A DNA stretch of 41,453 nucleotides from Mesotaenium endlicherianum (Eukaryota > Streptophyta > Zygnematophyceae > Zygnematales > Mesotaeniaceae), in contig WELA01009928.1 in the NCBI GenBank assembly GCA_009602735.1, positions 291,611 to 333,063 on the forward strand, given 5' to 3'. The notes under the pieces were generated by a model. That model was given only the letters and a program-made list of their open reading frames with translations. It was not told where the DNA came from and made no database searches. Below, piece by piece: positions 19,033-29,477 of this stretch. The stretch's first letter is position 1. Each line of letters starts with the position of its first letter. A program made the position numbers and the translations under genes.

Positions 19033-22000
19033 GCCAGGAGCCTACCACCCCAAGACCCACTTCACGAGAAGGCAACACGCCAAGTGAGGTGGAGACCCCC
19101 GTTGAAGACGACGTTCCAGCCCCAATGAGTTTGAGAGGTTACCTTGGAGGAGAGAAGGTCCACATCTTGGTGGATAGCGGAGCTCAAGGCAACTTCATTG
19201 CTGCAGATTTTGCCACCAAGCACGGTATTACTATGCGAACTCTTGACCACGACGAGGAGATTATGATGCCCGATGGATTCTCCTATACTACCCCTTCCAA
19301 GAAGACGTACCCCTTGGCACTCTCTATCAAGTCCTTCAAGGATAGAGTAGTGTTCTCCCCCATGCAATTGGGCAAGTACGACGTCATCCTAGGGACGCCT
19401 TGGTTGACCAAGCACAACCCCCAAGTTGATTGGAGGACCGGTACTATCAAGATCAAGAATGACATCACTTCAAGAATCTGTATTTTGCGCGCAATCCAGA
19501 ATATCCAGACCCAAGACATCCAGAAGCCGGCACACGAGATACTATTGTCCGCCCTCCAACTCAAGAGACTTGTGAGGAAGGGACACGAGCTTCTTTTGGC
19601 CTTGATCACGCCAAAAGACATCAAGAAAGACATCGAGAGTCAAGAAGGCAGCCCCGTTCCCAAGGAGATACAAGAAGTCTTAGAGGACTACAAAGAAGTG
19701 TTCTCCCCGGAATTGCCCAAGGGCCTACCCCCCAAAAGATTCGTAGACCACAAGATAGAGTTGGAGCCCGGAAGCAAGCCCATCTCTCGGCCTACGTTCA
19801 AAATGTCATACACGGAGCTAGACGAAGTCAAGAAGCAAATCAAGGAGCTACTGGAGCATGGCTTCATTCGACCTAGCAAGTCGCCATTTGGAGCCCCGGT
19901 GCTATTTGTCAAGAAGAAAGATGGTACCTTGAGGATGTGTGTGGACTATCGCGCCCTCAACAAGATCACCATCAAGAATCGATACCCGCTGCCGCGCATG
20001 GATGAGCTCATGGACCGGCTGGTTGGAGCCAAGTACTTCACGAAGATTGACTTACGGAGCGGCTACCACCAGATTCGCATCGCAGAACCGGACATAGAGA
20101 AGACGGCATTCAGGACAAGATATGGACATTTTGAGTTCATGGTCCTGCCATTTGGACTCACCAACGCGCCAGCAACTTTCATGACTATGATGAACACCAT
20201 ATTTCAGCCCATGTTGGACAGATTTGTGGTGGTATTCATCGATGACATCCTTATCTACAGCAAGACCCTTGAAGAGCATGCGAGACACTTGAAAGAAGTC
20301 CTTGAAGTATTGAAGCAAAACAAGCTGTTTGCGAAGGAGTCAAAATGCGAGTTTGCCAAACAAGAAGTGGAGTTCCTAGGTCTCCACGTGACTGCTGATG
20401 GCATCAAGATAGACCCCAAGAAGACCACGGTGGTGGAGGAATGGCCAACCCCCACGACCAAGAAAGAACTCCAGTCATTCTTGGGATTTGCCAATTGGTA
20501 CAGAAAATTCATCCAAGGCTTCTCGCACATAGCAGCCCCCCTGACAGATCTACTCAAGAAGGACAGGCTATATACATGGACCGAGAAAGAGGAAGAGGCA
20601 TTTCAAGAGTTAAAGCGAAGATTGACCACATCCCCGGTGCTCACACTCCCAAGTCCAAACCCAGATTGGCCCTTCCACGTCATCACCGATGCATCTTCCT
20701 ATGCAATAGGAGCAATCCTGCTTCAAGACCAAGGCAAGGGACTGCAGCCCATCGCCTACGAGTCAAGGAAGCTAAATCCAGCCGAGCAAAATTATACAAC
20801 CACGGAGCGAGAGGCATTGGCGATTGTACATGCCTTGAAGGTTTGGCGCTGCTACGTTGAAGGACGCAAAGTACTGGTCACCACGGACCACGAGGCGTTA
20901 AAGCACCTCCAAACGCAGCCGTATCTCTCAAGGAGACAAGCAAGATGGAGCGGATACTTGCAACAATACAACATCACGATTCAGTACCAGCCCGGCAAGA
21001 CAAACCCGGCTGACCCCCTCTCAAGACTGCAATTAAATGCAGTGATGGTATCCCTGAAGACAGATCTGGAAGCTCGATTTTCAGCCGCCTATGAAAGAGA
21101 CCCTTACTACAAGAACGGAGAAGCAGCCTTGGACCCATGCAAGAAGCAAGAAGGCAATTATTGGGTGAGGCAAGATACGGGCCAGAGATGTGTTCCTAAT
21201 GACATAGACCTCCGGCTCTTGCTTCTACGAGAAGCACACGACAACCCTCTTGGAGGACACTTTGGAATCCTAAGGACCACGGGCGTTCTAGCTAGGACTT
21301 ATTGTTGGCCAGGCATGTCTAAGCAAGTCAAGGAGTACTGCAGGAGCTGTGACACATGCCAAAGAATCAAGCCATCATCGCAAAAGGCGGGAGGACTCCT
21401 CCAACCACTACCAATCCCCGAAAGACAATGGACGGACATCTCAATGGACCTTATCGTGGACTTGCCCGTGACACCTCGAGGCCATAATGCAATACTCACG
21501 GTGGTGGACAGACTTACCAAGATGGCTCATTTTATTCCCACGACGACTAAGGCTACAGCACCACAACTTGCAAGACTCATCTTTGACAACATCTTCCGAC
21601 TCCATGGACTACCATCAAGAATTGTGTCAGATAGAGATCCAAGATTCACAAGCCATTTCTGGAAAAATCTCTTCAAGAACTTGGGTACATCGCTGGATAT
21701 GTCTACTGCCTACCACCCACAATCAGATGGGCAAACCGAGCGTATGAATCGTACCCTAAAGACCTCTCTAAAGGCCTACGTGTCTACCCTCGAGCAAGAC
21801 TGGGACATGTACTTGACCCCCCTCGAGTTTGCCTACAACAACACTACGCAGGCCTCTACCCAAGAGTCCCCATTCTTCCTCAACTATGGCTTCCATCCGA
21901 CCACGCCACTGAGCTTCACGGCTGGCCATGATGAAGTACCTGCAGCCACAGATTTTATGGAGACATTAGAAGCAGCCCTTACAGCAGCGAAGAAAGCTCT

Positions 22001-22619
22001 ACAACACGCGCAAGATGCTCAAGCAAGAGTGGCGAACAGATCCAGAAGAGAAATTACGTACAGAGTGGGTGACAACGTGTTACTATCATCCAAGAACATT
22101 TCCCTGAACAACAGGCCTGCCGGCAGCAAGTTCTCTCCCAAGTATTTGGGACCCTTCAAGATTATCCAGCAAGTCAACCCCGTTGCTTTCAAGCTAGAAC
22201 TTCCCCAGACTATGCACATCGACCCCGTATTCCACGCTTCCCTCTTCAAGCCATATGTGCAACCCGACAACAAGTTCCCAGGACGTGTGACAACCCCACC
22301 AGCCCCAACAATAGTGGATGATCATTTGGAGTACGAAGTGGAAGACATAGTGGCTATGAGAAATTTCAGGAGACAGCAGCAATACTTGATCAAGTGGAAA
22401 GGATATCCAGATTCGGAGAATAGTTGGGTGGCGGCGCACTACCTTGACAAAGTTCAGAGAAAGTTGAAGCGCTTCCATGCCGCCAACCCCCATCTTGGAC
22501 CAGCCCCAAGTCTCTCTACTAGAAGCCCGAAGACTTCAGGGAGGCAGCCTGCCACCATCAAGAAGCAGCAGAAGACCCCTTGGAGGCAGCCTGCAAGAAC
22601 AAGAAAGAGGAAAAATTGA
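18954..22619 (+). CDS. Element B Pol: protease, reverse transcriptase, RNase H, integrase, chromodomain
   Basis: 1221 codons, intact, in the -1 frame to gag. Translation probably enters at the slippery site (about 19015) rather than at the first ATG. The aspartic protease has [13 protein letters not shown] (DSG at residues about 74-76). Reverse transcriptase spans about 290-480, with [32 protein letters not shown] and the catalytic FIDDIL at about 428-433. RNase H starts at about 576 ([15 protein letters not shown]). The integrase zinc finger is [13 protein letters not shown] ... CRSCDTC at about 764-800. The core has the triad Asp 832, Asp 892 and Glu 929 (approximate; [27 protein letters not shown]). 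The chromodomain lies at about 1127-1180 ([20 protein letters not shown], then [13 protein letters not shown]). The product would copy the RNA and integrate it, with the chromodomain directing sites by histone marks (known for chromoviruses, inferred here). Confidence 0.95.
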   Translation: MLLLQGKGPSCTFMPQKVVKKRTAPVGQEPTTPRPTSREGNTPSEVETPVEDDVPAPMSLRGYLGGEKVHILVDSGAQGNFIAADFATKHGITMRTLDHDEEIMMPDGFSYTTPSKKTYPLALSIKSFKDRVVFSPMQLGKYDVILGTPWLTKHNPQVDWRTGTIKIKNDITSRICILRAIQNIQTQDIQKPAHEILLSALQLKRLVRKGHELLLALITPKDIKKDIESQEGSPVPKEIQEVLEDYKEVFSPELPKGLPPKRFVDHKIELEPGSKPISRPTFKMSYTELDEVKKQIKELLEHGFIRPSKSPFGAPVLFVKKKDGTLRMCVDYRALNKITIKNRYPLPRMDELMDRLVGAKYFTKIDLRSGYHQIRIAEPDIEKTAFRTRYGHFEFMVLPFGLTNAPATFMTMMNTIFQPMLDRFVVVFIDDILIYSKTLEEHARHLKEVLEVLKQNKLFAKESKCEFAKQEVEFLGLHVTADGIKIDPKKTTVVEEWPTPTTKKELQSFLGFANWYRKFIQGFSHIAAPLTDLLKKDRLYTWTEKEEEAFQELKRRLTTSPVLTLPSPNPDWPFHVITDASSYAIGAILLQDQGKGLQPIAYESRKLNPAEQNYTTTEREALAIVHALKVWRCYVEGRKVLVTTDHEALKHLQTQPYLSRRQARWSGYLQQYNITIQYQPGKTNPADPLSRLQLNAVMVSLKTDLEARFSAAYERDPYYKNGEAALDPCKKQEGNYWVRQDTGQRCVPNDIDLRLLLLREAHDNPLGGHFGILRTTGVLARTYCWPGMSKQVKEYCRSCDTCQRIKPSSQKAGGLLQPLPIPERQWTDISMDLIVDLPVTPRGHNAILTVVDRLTKMAHFIPTTTKATAPQLARLIFDNIFRLHGLPSRIVSDRDPRFTSHFWKNLFKNLGTSLDMSTAYHPQSDGQTERMNRTLKTSLKAYVSTLEQDWDMYLTPLEFAYNNTTQASTQESPFFLNYGFHPTTPLSFTAGHDEVPAATDFMETLEAALTAAKKALQHAQDAQARVANRSRREITYRVGDNVLLSSKNISLNNRPAGSKFSPKYLGPFKIIQQVNPVAFKLELPQTMHIDPVFHASLFKPYVQPDNKFPGRVTTPPAPTIVDDHLEYEVEDIVAMRNFRRQQQYLIKWKGYPDSENSWVAAHYLDKVQRKLKRFHAANPHLGPAPSLSTRSPKTSGRQPATIKKQQKTPWRQPARTRKRKN
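19011..19046 (+). promoter_or_regulatory. Predicted -1 ribosomal frameshift signal between Gag and Pol
   Basis: The heptamer A AAA AAC (19011-19017) is in the correct gag phase (tcA AAA AAC). Ten bases later a perfect 7-bp stem follows, GGTAGGC (19028-19034) with GCCTACC (19040-19046) and loop CAGGA. The gag stop TAG (19030-19032) lies within the stem. Pol is in the -1 frame, as this mechanism requires. Confidence 0.7.
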
Positions 22620-23244
22620 CATTAGACACTCTTCTCTTCTCGCAGTTTCTGGACAGAAAACTAAAACTGCTACTGGTAATAGGTCTCTGCATAATAAATT
22701 CTGAAAATTTACCTGGCTGTAGTCCATGAGTAGCCGGTCATTTAGAGTCCAAGTTTGCTCAATTTGGAGCACTGGTGAGAGAGATATGATGCTCTAAGTA
22801 GAAGGGGGTCAGGCTGCTGGCATTGTTAGGGCAGAATATGCCTTCTGACATTGTGCCCTCCCCTGAACTTGGAATGCTCTGAAACTCAAGACTCTGGTAG
22901 AACATCTTACAGCGCCCAGTTTGAGACTTAGTTTGCAGAATTTGGAGAAGTATAGAAGGACTTATGATTTTCAGAAGTTTCTGCACAGATTTGGAGGAGT
23001 GCCTACTCTCTCAGCTCTCAACGACACTCCAGAAATGAGAATGCTCTCAAATTTGGTGACCCGGTAGAGTTCTCCGACGCGGTCCGTCTGGCACTCGAAT
23101 TTTCAGATTTGGAGCAGTTCTGTGGCCGCTATGAATTTTTGAGTTCGTGGCAGATTCTAGGCCAGCTTGTACAATTTTCTTTATCATTAAGGAGTAAGCT
23201 AGCCAATAAGGTCACACCACCTACGACCTTGCCTAGTCTACCTT

Positions 23245-23360
23245 ACATGTGTAGCACCTGACTTGGCGCCTTTGACTAGTCCTCTTCACATGTGTGGCAT
23301 CTGACTTGAAACTGTTGACTAGTTTGCTCCACATGTGTAAGACCTGACTTGACGCGCCGA
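23245..23360 (+). repeat. Three 43-bp tandem repeats before the polypurine tract of element B
   Basis: Units start with ACATGTGT at 23245, 23288 and 23331. Each continues CTGACTTG about 11 bases later, and the first two end with TTGACTAGT. The third is partial. Confidence 0.85.
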
Positions 23361-23376
23361 GACGTCGCTTTTTCTA

Positions 23377-23388
23377 TCGGGGGGGTGA
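23377..23388 (+). other. Polypurine tract of element B
   Basis: CGGGGGGGTGA stands directly before the 3' LTR. Ty3-type elements prime plus-strand DNA from such a tract. Confidence 0.65.
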
Positions 23389-23891
23389 TGTAGTGATTTG
23401 AGTTATTATATATTAGTTTGCATATATTTTAATGTTTTCAAATATATTTGGAGTAGTATTGTGTGGAGTCAAGTGTGAATAGGTACTCTAGTAACTTGGT
23501 TCATGTCCTTTGAACCTTCCAAGGCATTTTCGAAGTTAGAGGAAAGACCTAGAAGAACTCCATGTGGCAAAAGTCAGATGTGCCATTTTTAGGTCAAAAG
23601 GACATGTGTACATTATTCTAGAAAGAGGTGGCAAGTTTTGGGATGTGTTGGGTGCCAACACATCAACATACACCTTCCTAGAAATTACTTATGTAGCAAG
23701 TATATAAACAAGAGCTAGAACATAGAAAGACATTCCAGAATCCCTCTTGTACTTGCCAACATCCAGAAATATATTAACTTTCAAGAAGCCATCTCTCTTT
23801 CAAGAAGCTACCACTTGTGTTCAAAGATCCTTGTCTTGAATAGATAAAGTATTCTGTTTTACTAAGTACTTTATCTATCTGTTTCACTACA
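23389..23891 (+). repeat. 3' LTR of element B
   Basis: 503 bp, about six differences from 17212-17714 by eye. It keeps the TATA box and the terminal stem-loop. Confidence 0.95.
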
Positions 23892-24303
23892 CTCTGGTCA
23901 TTTCGCTGAGAAGAAGTATGAAAAATTGGCTGATTTGATCCAGGATGCTGACGCCTGGGAGAAGCAGCAGTTCAATCACAAGCGCCAGAGTAATGCTTTG
24001 GTGTCTAAGATTGTTAAAAAGCCCCACGGTTCCTACAATGCAGTTGAAGGAGACCAGGCTGAGAATAATCAGGGTCATGAATATGAGTATGAGTACAATG
24101 CTATTCAGTCTAGAGGTAGAGGCGGTTCCTCTCGAGGTGGCTATGGAAGGGGTGGTGGTAGGAGTAAGCCGAGACCAGCCTCAGCAAAATCAATTTGCTT
24201 TCATTGCCAGCAGCAAGGTCACTTCAGAGAGCAGTGTCCAGTCAAGCACCTTCCTAAGGTCGAGAGAAAAGACCAGCCTTTAAAAGACAGCAACAGTCAG
24301 TAA
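23892..24303 (+). pseudogene. Element A gag, nucleocapsid part
   Basis: Gag resumes after element B with GHFAEKKYEKLADLIQDADA. It passes through an Arg/Gly-rich stretch (RGRGGSSRGGYGRGGGRS) to the zinc knuckle CFHCQQQGHFREQC at 24196-24237, and ends with TAA at 24301-24303. Element B interrupts its 5' continuation. Confidence 0.8.
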
Positions 24304-27104
24304 TCCAGTCCACTGACTGTGAGGATGCTAGAGATAGTGAGTCGTCACTAGCTGCCCTCGTAGCAGGTATTATGGGTCTTGCTGAACTGGATTCATTATG
24401 CATGCCTGACAACCAGATAAAGGAGACCATCAGTAATATAGACGTCCAGAGAGTGCACACTCTGGATGCTCTTGTTCCACCTGATGTCCAACATTTCTTT
24501 GCTAAGTCAGGAGAAGAATGCGAAAGTCAGGAAAAGAGAGTCCTCCTATCCTACTGCATTGCATGATTGCAGGTAGGAAGGTGAGGGCATTTGCTGACGG
24601 AGGGGCGTCACATACTTTTTTCCACAAGGACTTAGTTAAGCGGCTAAGACTGCCAACTGTCACCCAAGGGAATAGAAAAATATCGGTTGGAAAAATATCC
24701 TTGGAGATGCCTCAAGTATCCCGGGAGGAGTTATAACCAAGCCTATTGAGGTCCAGTTAGGTTCTGGCATTGCAGTTCTAACTGAAACGCTTACATTTGA
24801 GGTACTCAACACTAGCTTTTATGATCTCGTGCTAGGTAGATCCTGGCTTAATAGACATCAAGCTGAAGTTTGTTGGAGCAGAGGTACACTTAAAGTGAGA
24901 GGAGCCAGTGATGGGCAAACTGACTTGGCACCCACCAGTGCTCTTCCTCTTGTCCTGTGTGGATGGCAACTGAAGGAAAAGAAGTGACTTCCAGAAGGAT
25001 GCAAGTTGCTGAATGCAATGGAGTTCATCATGAGCTGGAACTAGAAGGAAGAGAGAATGTTCTGTCTGCTGCTAAGAGAGGTACCTCCTCAACCTGAAGA
25101 AGTGGTGGAGAAGAAGGTAAGCCCTCCGGAGCACCCTACTGCTGCAAAAATTGTTGCTCAGTACACGGATGTATTTAATATGCCTCCAGGACTACCCCCT
25201 AAGAGAGAAGTAGATCATAGGATTGATTTACTACCTGGGAGTCAACCACCCTGGCAATGCACTTATGGCTTGTCTTATGTGGAGAGCGAGGAGTTGAAAA
25301 CACAAATTGCAGAGCTTGAGGAAAATGATTATATTTCTCCCAGTAAATCACCTTACGGCGCACCCATCCTATTTGTTAAAAAAAGGATGGCAGTATGCGG
25401 ATGTGTGTGGATTACAGAGCCCTGAACAAAATTACAGTAAAGAACAAGTATGCTTTACCCAAAATCAAGGACTTGCTTGATACCCTGTCTGGTGCTAAAA
25501 TGTTCAGTAAGATTGATCTCAAGAGTGGTTATCATCAAATCAAAATTGCTGAGGGGGATGAACATAGGACTGCCTTCCGCACACGTTATGGACACTATGA
25601 GTTCAACGTGAAACCATTTGGACTGACTAATGCTCCTGCGACCTTCATGGGTGCTATGAATGACATTTTCAGACCTTACTTGGATAAGTTTGTGCAAGTT
25701 TTCCTGGATGATATTTTGATTTTCTCTAAAGATGAAGCTCAGCACGCTGAACACATAAAGACAGTCCTAGACACTCTGAGAAAAAATCACTTATATGCTA
25801 AAATGAGCAAGTGTGATTTCTTTAAAGAAAGTATTGAATTCTTAGGCCACGTTGTCAGTAAAGACGGCATCAGTGTGGATCCTAAGAAAGTCCAGACCAT
25901 AAAGGACTGGCCAGTACCATAGTCTGCCTCTGAAGTTAGATCCTTCCTCGGGTTGGCTAACTACTATAGGAGATTTATTGAGAATTATTCTACAAAGGCC
26001 AGTAAACTGACTGACCTTACTAAGAAGGACATAGGGTATGTGTGGGGGGAAGAGCAACGGGCTGCCTTCCAGACCCTTAAAGATGCCCTTTGTTCTGCCC
26101 CAGTGCTAGCCAAGTATGACCCCAGGAAACTGGTGCAGGTGGTTACTGATGCCTCTGACTTTGCCATGGGTGCTATTTTGTTGCAGCCTGCTGACAAAAC
26201 CACAAAGGATAGAAAGGTACGGCAGGAGTGGCATCCTGTGTTGTATGAGTCTATGAAATTTAATCCAGCGGAGATTAATTACTCAGTGCATGATAAAGAG
26301 CTGCTAGCCATTATTCATGTACTCAAACAGTGGAGAGCATACTTACATGGTAAAGCTTTTAAAGTGATTAGAGATCATCTAGCTCTGACTCACTTTCAGA
26401 AGAAGTCCGAGCTGTCGAGGAGGGAGAACCGCTGGAGCCAGATGCTGGAGCAGTTCCAAGTCCAGATCGACTACAAACCAGGGAAGTTGAATCCTGCTGA
26501 TGCACTCTCTAGAAGACCTGACTTGCAAGAAAGGAACTTTAGTCAGCATGCTGTAGATAAAGTCCTGTGTGCACTCACTTCACTAAAGGTGAAAAAGTCC
26601 TTCCTTGAACAACTTAGGAAAGCCTACCTTTCTGACCCAACATTTGAGCCCAGCCCCACTACTGGTGTGTGTCGTGCTACTGCACTCGGGTATAAGCTCA
26701 AGGGAGGGGTCTGGGTGACTGAAACCACTTCAGGCAGGCTGAAGCTGGTCATTCCTAATAACTTGGAAATAAGGTCTCTCTTATTGAGTCAAGCTCATGA
26801 CAGTCTCCTGGGTGGACATTTGGGGCAGGCCAAAACTGTTGGCAAACTGGCAAAACATTATCATTGGGAGGGGTTACCCCGAGAGGTCTTGAAATATGTC
26901 AAGTCCTGTGACCAGTGTCAGAGGAATAAGTCTCGGAACACACCACCCGGAGGTCTCTTGCAACCACTGCCCATCCCAGCTGGACGCTGGGAAACTATAT
27001 CCATGGACTGGGTGGTCACACTGCCACGAACTGCTAATGGGCATGATTCGATATTGGTAGTCGTGGATGAGACCGGTCCCCGCTGTCAAGGACGGCAACT
27101 CTGA
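24304..27104 (+). pseudogene. Element A pol relic: protease, reverse transcriptase, RNase H, integrase zinc finger
   Basis: The protease has RKVRAFADGGASHTFFHKDL (24570-24640); its usual DSG is DGG. YDLVLGRSWLNRHQ follows near 24820. Stops lie at about 24985 and 25041. Reverse transcriptase begins near 25150 and is frameshifted near 25380. It then has [32 protein letters not shown] and FLDDILIF (about 25700). A stop falls at about 25921. RNase H follows from 25953 ([36 protein letters not shown]). The integrase zinc finger is [18 protein letters not shown] ... SCDQCQRNK (about 26798-26930). The core starts ([20 protein letters not shown]) but at about 27066 jumps to the chromodomain region, so the second Asp and the Glu are missing. 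The element cannot integrate by itself. Confidence 0.85.
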
Positions 27105-27294
27105 CGAATATGAGGTTGAGGAGATTTTAGACGCGCGCTCGGTCCGTCGATCGTCTAAATATTTCATGAAATACCTCCTTCGATGGAAGGGTTACGATGC
27201 CTGTGGGAACACTTGGGAATTGAAGGACCATTTGACCAATGCCAAAGGGGCGTTGAAACGGTTCCACCTTCGGGCGGCTGGAGCCCCTCCATAA
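27067..27294 (+). pseudogene. Element A chromodomain segment
   Basis: YEVEEILDARSVRRSSKYFM, then YLLRWKGYDACGNTWE, is a chromodomain at an integrase C-terminus. It stands in a different frame from the pol frame just before it, at the deletion point. The stop follows RAAGAPP. Confidence 0.8.
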
Positions 27295-27342
27295 GTGTCA
27301 TTTCAGTTGACACGGAAAGGTGACAGGCGGTCTTGTCTCCAT

Positions 27343-27355
27343 TTAAGTTGGAGGG
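27343..27355 (+). other. Polypurine-tract-like copy upstream of the extra frame
   Basis: TTAAGTTGGAGGG is identical to 29463-29475, the tract before the 3' LTR. It stands soon after the chromodomain stop, where a polypurine tract would be expected if no extra frame existed. Confidence 0.6.
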
Positions 27356-27610
27356 GAAAATATATGACAGTTAGTGAGCGAGAGCGATAAAGGGACAGTT
27401 ACGTGAATCCTAAGTGTCAGCAGAGTGACAGCTGGGACAGCCTGGCCCACATAAAACACCTTGGGCTGAAGGAAAAAGGGCCTCGCACAGCAATACATCA
27501 CTTAACTCACCTTAAAACACATTCATACGTTTATGTCTAGCGCACCGCGACTACGTCAACTTTTAGCAATCACCCTGTAAGGTAAATAGGAGCGAATCCA
27601 CCATACTAAT
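27356..27610 (+). other. Noncoding link between pol and extra frame
   Basis: No gene is seen. It includes a TATA-like CACATAAAACACC near 27450 and could hold a promoter for the extra frame or the remains of another element's LTR. Confidence 0.3.
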
Positions 27611-29245
27611 ATGAACATACTTCCTGCCTGCAATCCCTATGACAAAGGTCGATATCCTACTAACTTGTGCCCTGGTTACATGTACAGGATGGCTCCCACC
27701 ACACAAAAGGAGGACAGAAAGCGCAAGGCAGAAGAATCCAGGAGGACAATGGAGCAATACCAGAAGGAGCTGGCGACGACGTCCCTCACCAAGAGAGAAC
27801 AAGAAAGGGTCCGCAGACAACAAGAGGCGGCAGAAGAGGCACAGAGGAAGTAGGATCAAGAAGCGGAAAACTTCAGAAAAGCTGAGGAGGAGAGACAGAA
27901 GAAACAAGAAGAAGAAGCGGCAGCGGCAGAGGAGGAGAAAAGGAAAAAGATTGAAGCGGACAGACAGAAGAGCTTGGCCACTTACAGGTATACTGTGGTG
28001 GGTGGCCAAAACTTTGATAACCTGAAGGAAGCATTGCTGGCAGCCCAGGAGATCAACAAGTTGGAACAGACAACACTGCTACGGAGGGAAGGAGCTGCAG
28101 CATTGGATAGGTGCATCGAGACACACACTTGTGTGGTCCTCTACGAAGATTATGCCAAGATGGTGGGGTACACAGCAGAGCAGGCCCGGTACCTTGCTGA
28201 TGATTCAGAAGACAAGCGGGTCCGCATACCGGGAATAGTGGGAGATCAGAGACTCATCCGGATGGTGAGCATGCGGCCCGATAGCTTTAAGGATACGGTA
28301 TTCTACCTCACACTATTGCCAGCTTACAATGAAGTTGAGAGAAGGAGCTGGGAGTACTTGGCCAGGGAAGCAGGACAGCAGATGTTCTCTCCCCACTGGT
28401 TCCCGTGTAAACTGAGGAAGGCTGAGCACGGACCCCAGTACTACCAGCAGCCAACAGACTGGAGGTGGATGACCGTCACAAATAAGAAGCAGGAGTGTGA
28501 CCGAGCCCAACCGGATGACTTCCACTATGGCCTAGACGACTATCTCATCCTACCACCTCACATTGCCCCTTGGGACCCCAGGCTGAATGGCTGCCTGAGC
28601 AATATGAATGCAGAGACCAAGGAGCATAGGAGGAGGGAAAGAGACTACTTCTCTAAGGGAAAGCATGCCTTCGTCAAATGGGCGAAGAATGCAGGCCGGA
28701 TAGATATCAGCAGGCTGAAGGCCAAGCAACCTCCAGCGTGCCCTAAGAAAGTGAGGTCGGTAGACTACTCCATGTCTACGAGGGAGCAGGACGACTTAGT
28801 GGACGAGACTCCTACTCTCTTCGAGGAGGAGGATGAGGAGGATGAGGAAGAAGAACAAGGCAGAGGAGAAGCATCTGCAGCTGGTACTCAGGAGACCCAG
28901 GGGCAGGCAGGGGCACTTCCTAAAGAACCACAATCAGGTATTTGGAACGTGATCCCCGTCATGGAGGCAACTGGACCCCGCACTCGCTCCCCCAGCCCAC
29001 CTGCCCAAGCAGGGGAAGAAGCTGATCTGACTGTACTGGGCAGCAGGCATAGGCAGAAATCTCCAGAGGACAGCGGTGCCAGAAGAGGGACACGCGCATG
29101 GGCCAGAGGTATGCCGGCCTCCCCCTCCGCTCAGGGGCATGTACCTCTAGCCAATGTATTTCAGCATCCTACTGGAATGCCTGTCTACGTGGGGATCAAT
29201 ACCCAAGTGGGTGAAGAGCAGGCTACCATCTTTCGTTCTCCTTGA
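27611..29245 (+). pseudogene. Unrecognised extra frame of element A (about 544 codons, one internal stop)
   Basis: It lies between pol and the 3' LTR on the same strand. A single TAG at 27851-27853 splits one continuous frame, which runs on in phase to TGA at 29243-29245. The start may be ATG 27611 or 27689 (MAPTTQKEDRKRKAEESRR). The first third is a charged Lys/Glu/Arg coiled coil. The centre looks globular (RYTVVGGQNFDNLKEALLAA, MVSMRPDSFKDTVFYLTLLP, PTDWRWMTVTNKK, YGLDDYLILPPHIAPWDPRL). The end has an acidic run (EEEDEEDEEEEQGRGE near 28820-28865) and a Pro/Ser-rich tail. I see no signal peptide or membrane segment, so it is not an envelope protein, and no zinc knuckle or capsid motif. I do not recognise a family. 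The long frame with only one stop suggests recent function. Confidence 0.6.
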
Positions 29246-29400
29246 GGTCCAACTTTAGAGCAAACGGGGTTCTTTAGAGGGCCAGCTGACAGTCCTAGAG
29301 GGCTGTCCAGATCTAGGTCCAGATCTCGGTCTCCTGATCCTAAAGCCCCAGGAACAACCCCCTAGGCAAAACGCTGAAGGGGCAGTCACTGGGAGAGGCG

Positions 29401-29460
29401 GGTCAGGTTCAGTTTCCTGACCAAAGACTTTTGCAGTTTAATGTTGTCGAGGCGACAACA
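29401..29460 (+). other. Two perfect hairpins before the 3' polypurine tract of element A
   Basis: GGTCAGG (29401-29407) pairs with CCTGACC (29416-29422). TGTTGTCG (29442-29449) pairs with CGACAACA (29453-29460) around a 3-base loop. Confidence 0.7.
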
Positions 29461-29462
29461 AG

Positions 29463-29477
29463 TTAAGTTGGAGGGAT
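29463..29477 (+). other. Polypurine tract of element A
   Basis: TTAAGTTGGAGGGAT directly precedes the 3' LTR. Confidence 0.65.

Larger units (their letters stand above)
22620..23388 (+). other. Element B 3' noncoding region
   Basis: About 770 bp between the pol stop and the 3' LTR with no supported gene. It is conserved in element C (33039-33801). It ends in three 43-bp repeats and a G-run polypurine tract. Confidence 0.7.
17212..23891 (+). mobile_element. Element B: near-intact chromodomain Ty3/gypsy retrotransposon
   Basis: 6680 bp, with two 503-bp LTRs that differ at about six positions by eye. The target duplication CTCTG (17207-17211 and 23892-23896) lies in element A gag. It has a primer site, intact gag (17752-19032), intact pol (18954-22619) in the -1 frame, a long 3' noncoding region with 43-bp repeats, and a G-rich polypurine tract. 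The nearly identical LTRs and open frames mark it as the youngest insertion here. The C-terminal chromodomain places it among chromoviruses of the Ty3/gypsy group. Confidence 0.95.

Noticed and set aside
23245-23360. CRISPR-like array
   Set aside because: Direct contiguous repeats without unique spacers, in a eukaryotic retrotransposon.
27611-29245. Envelope-like protein reading of the extra frame
   Set aside because: No signal peptide, no hydrophobic membrane segment and no cleavage-like site; it is highly charged throughout.
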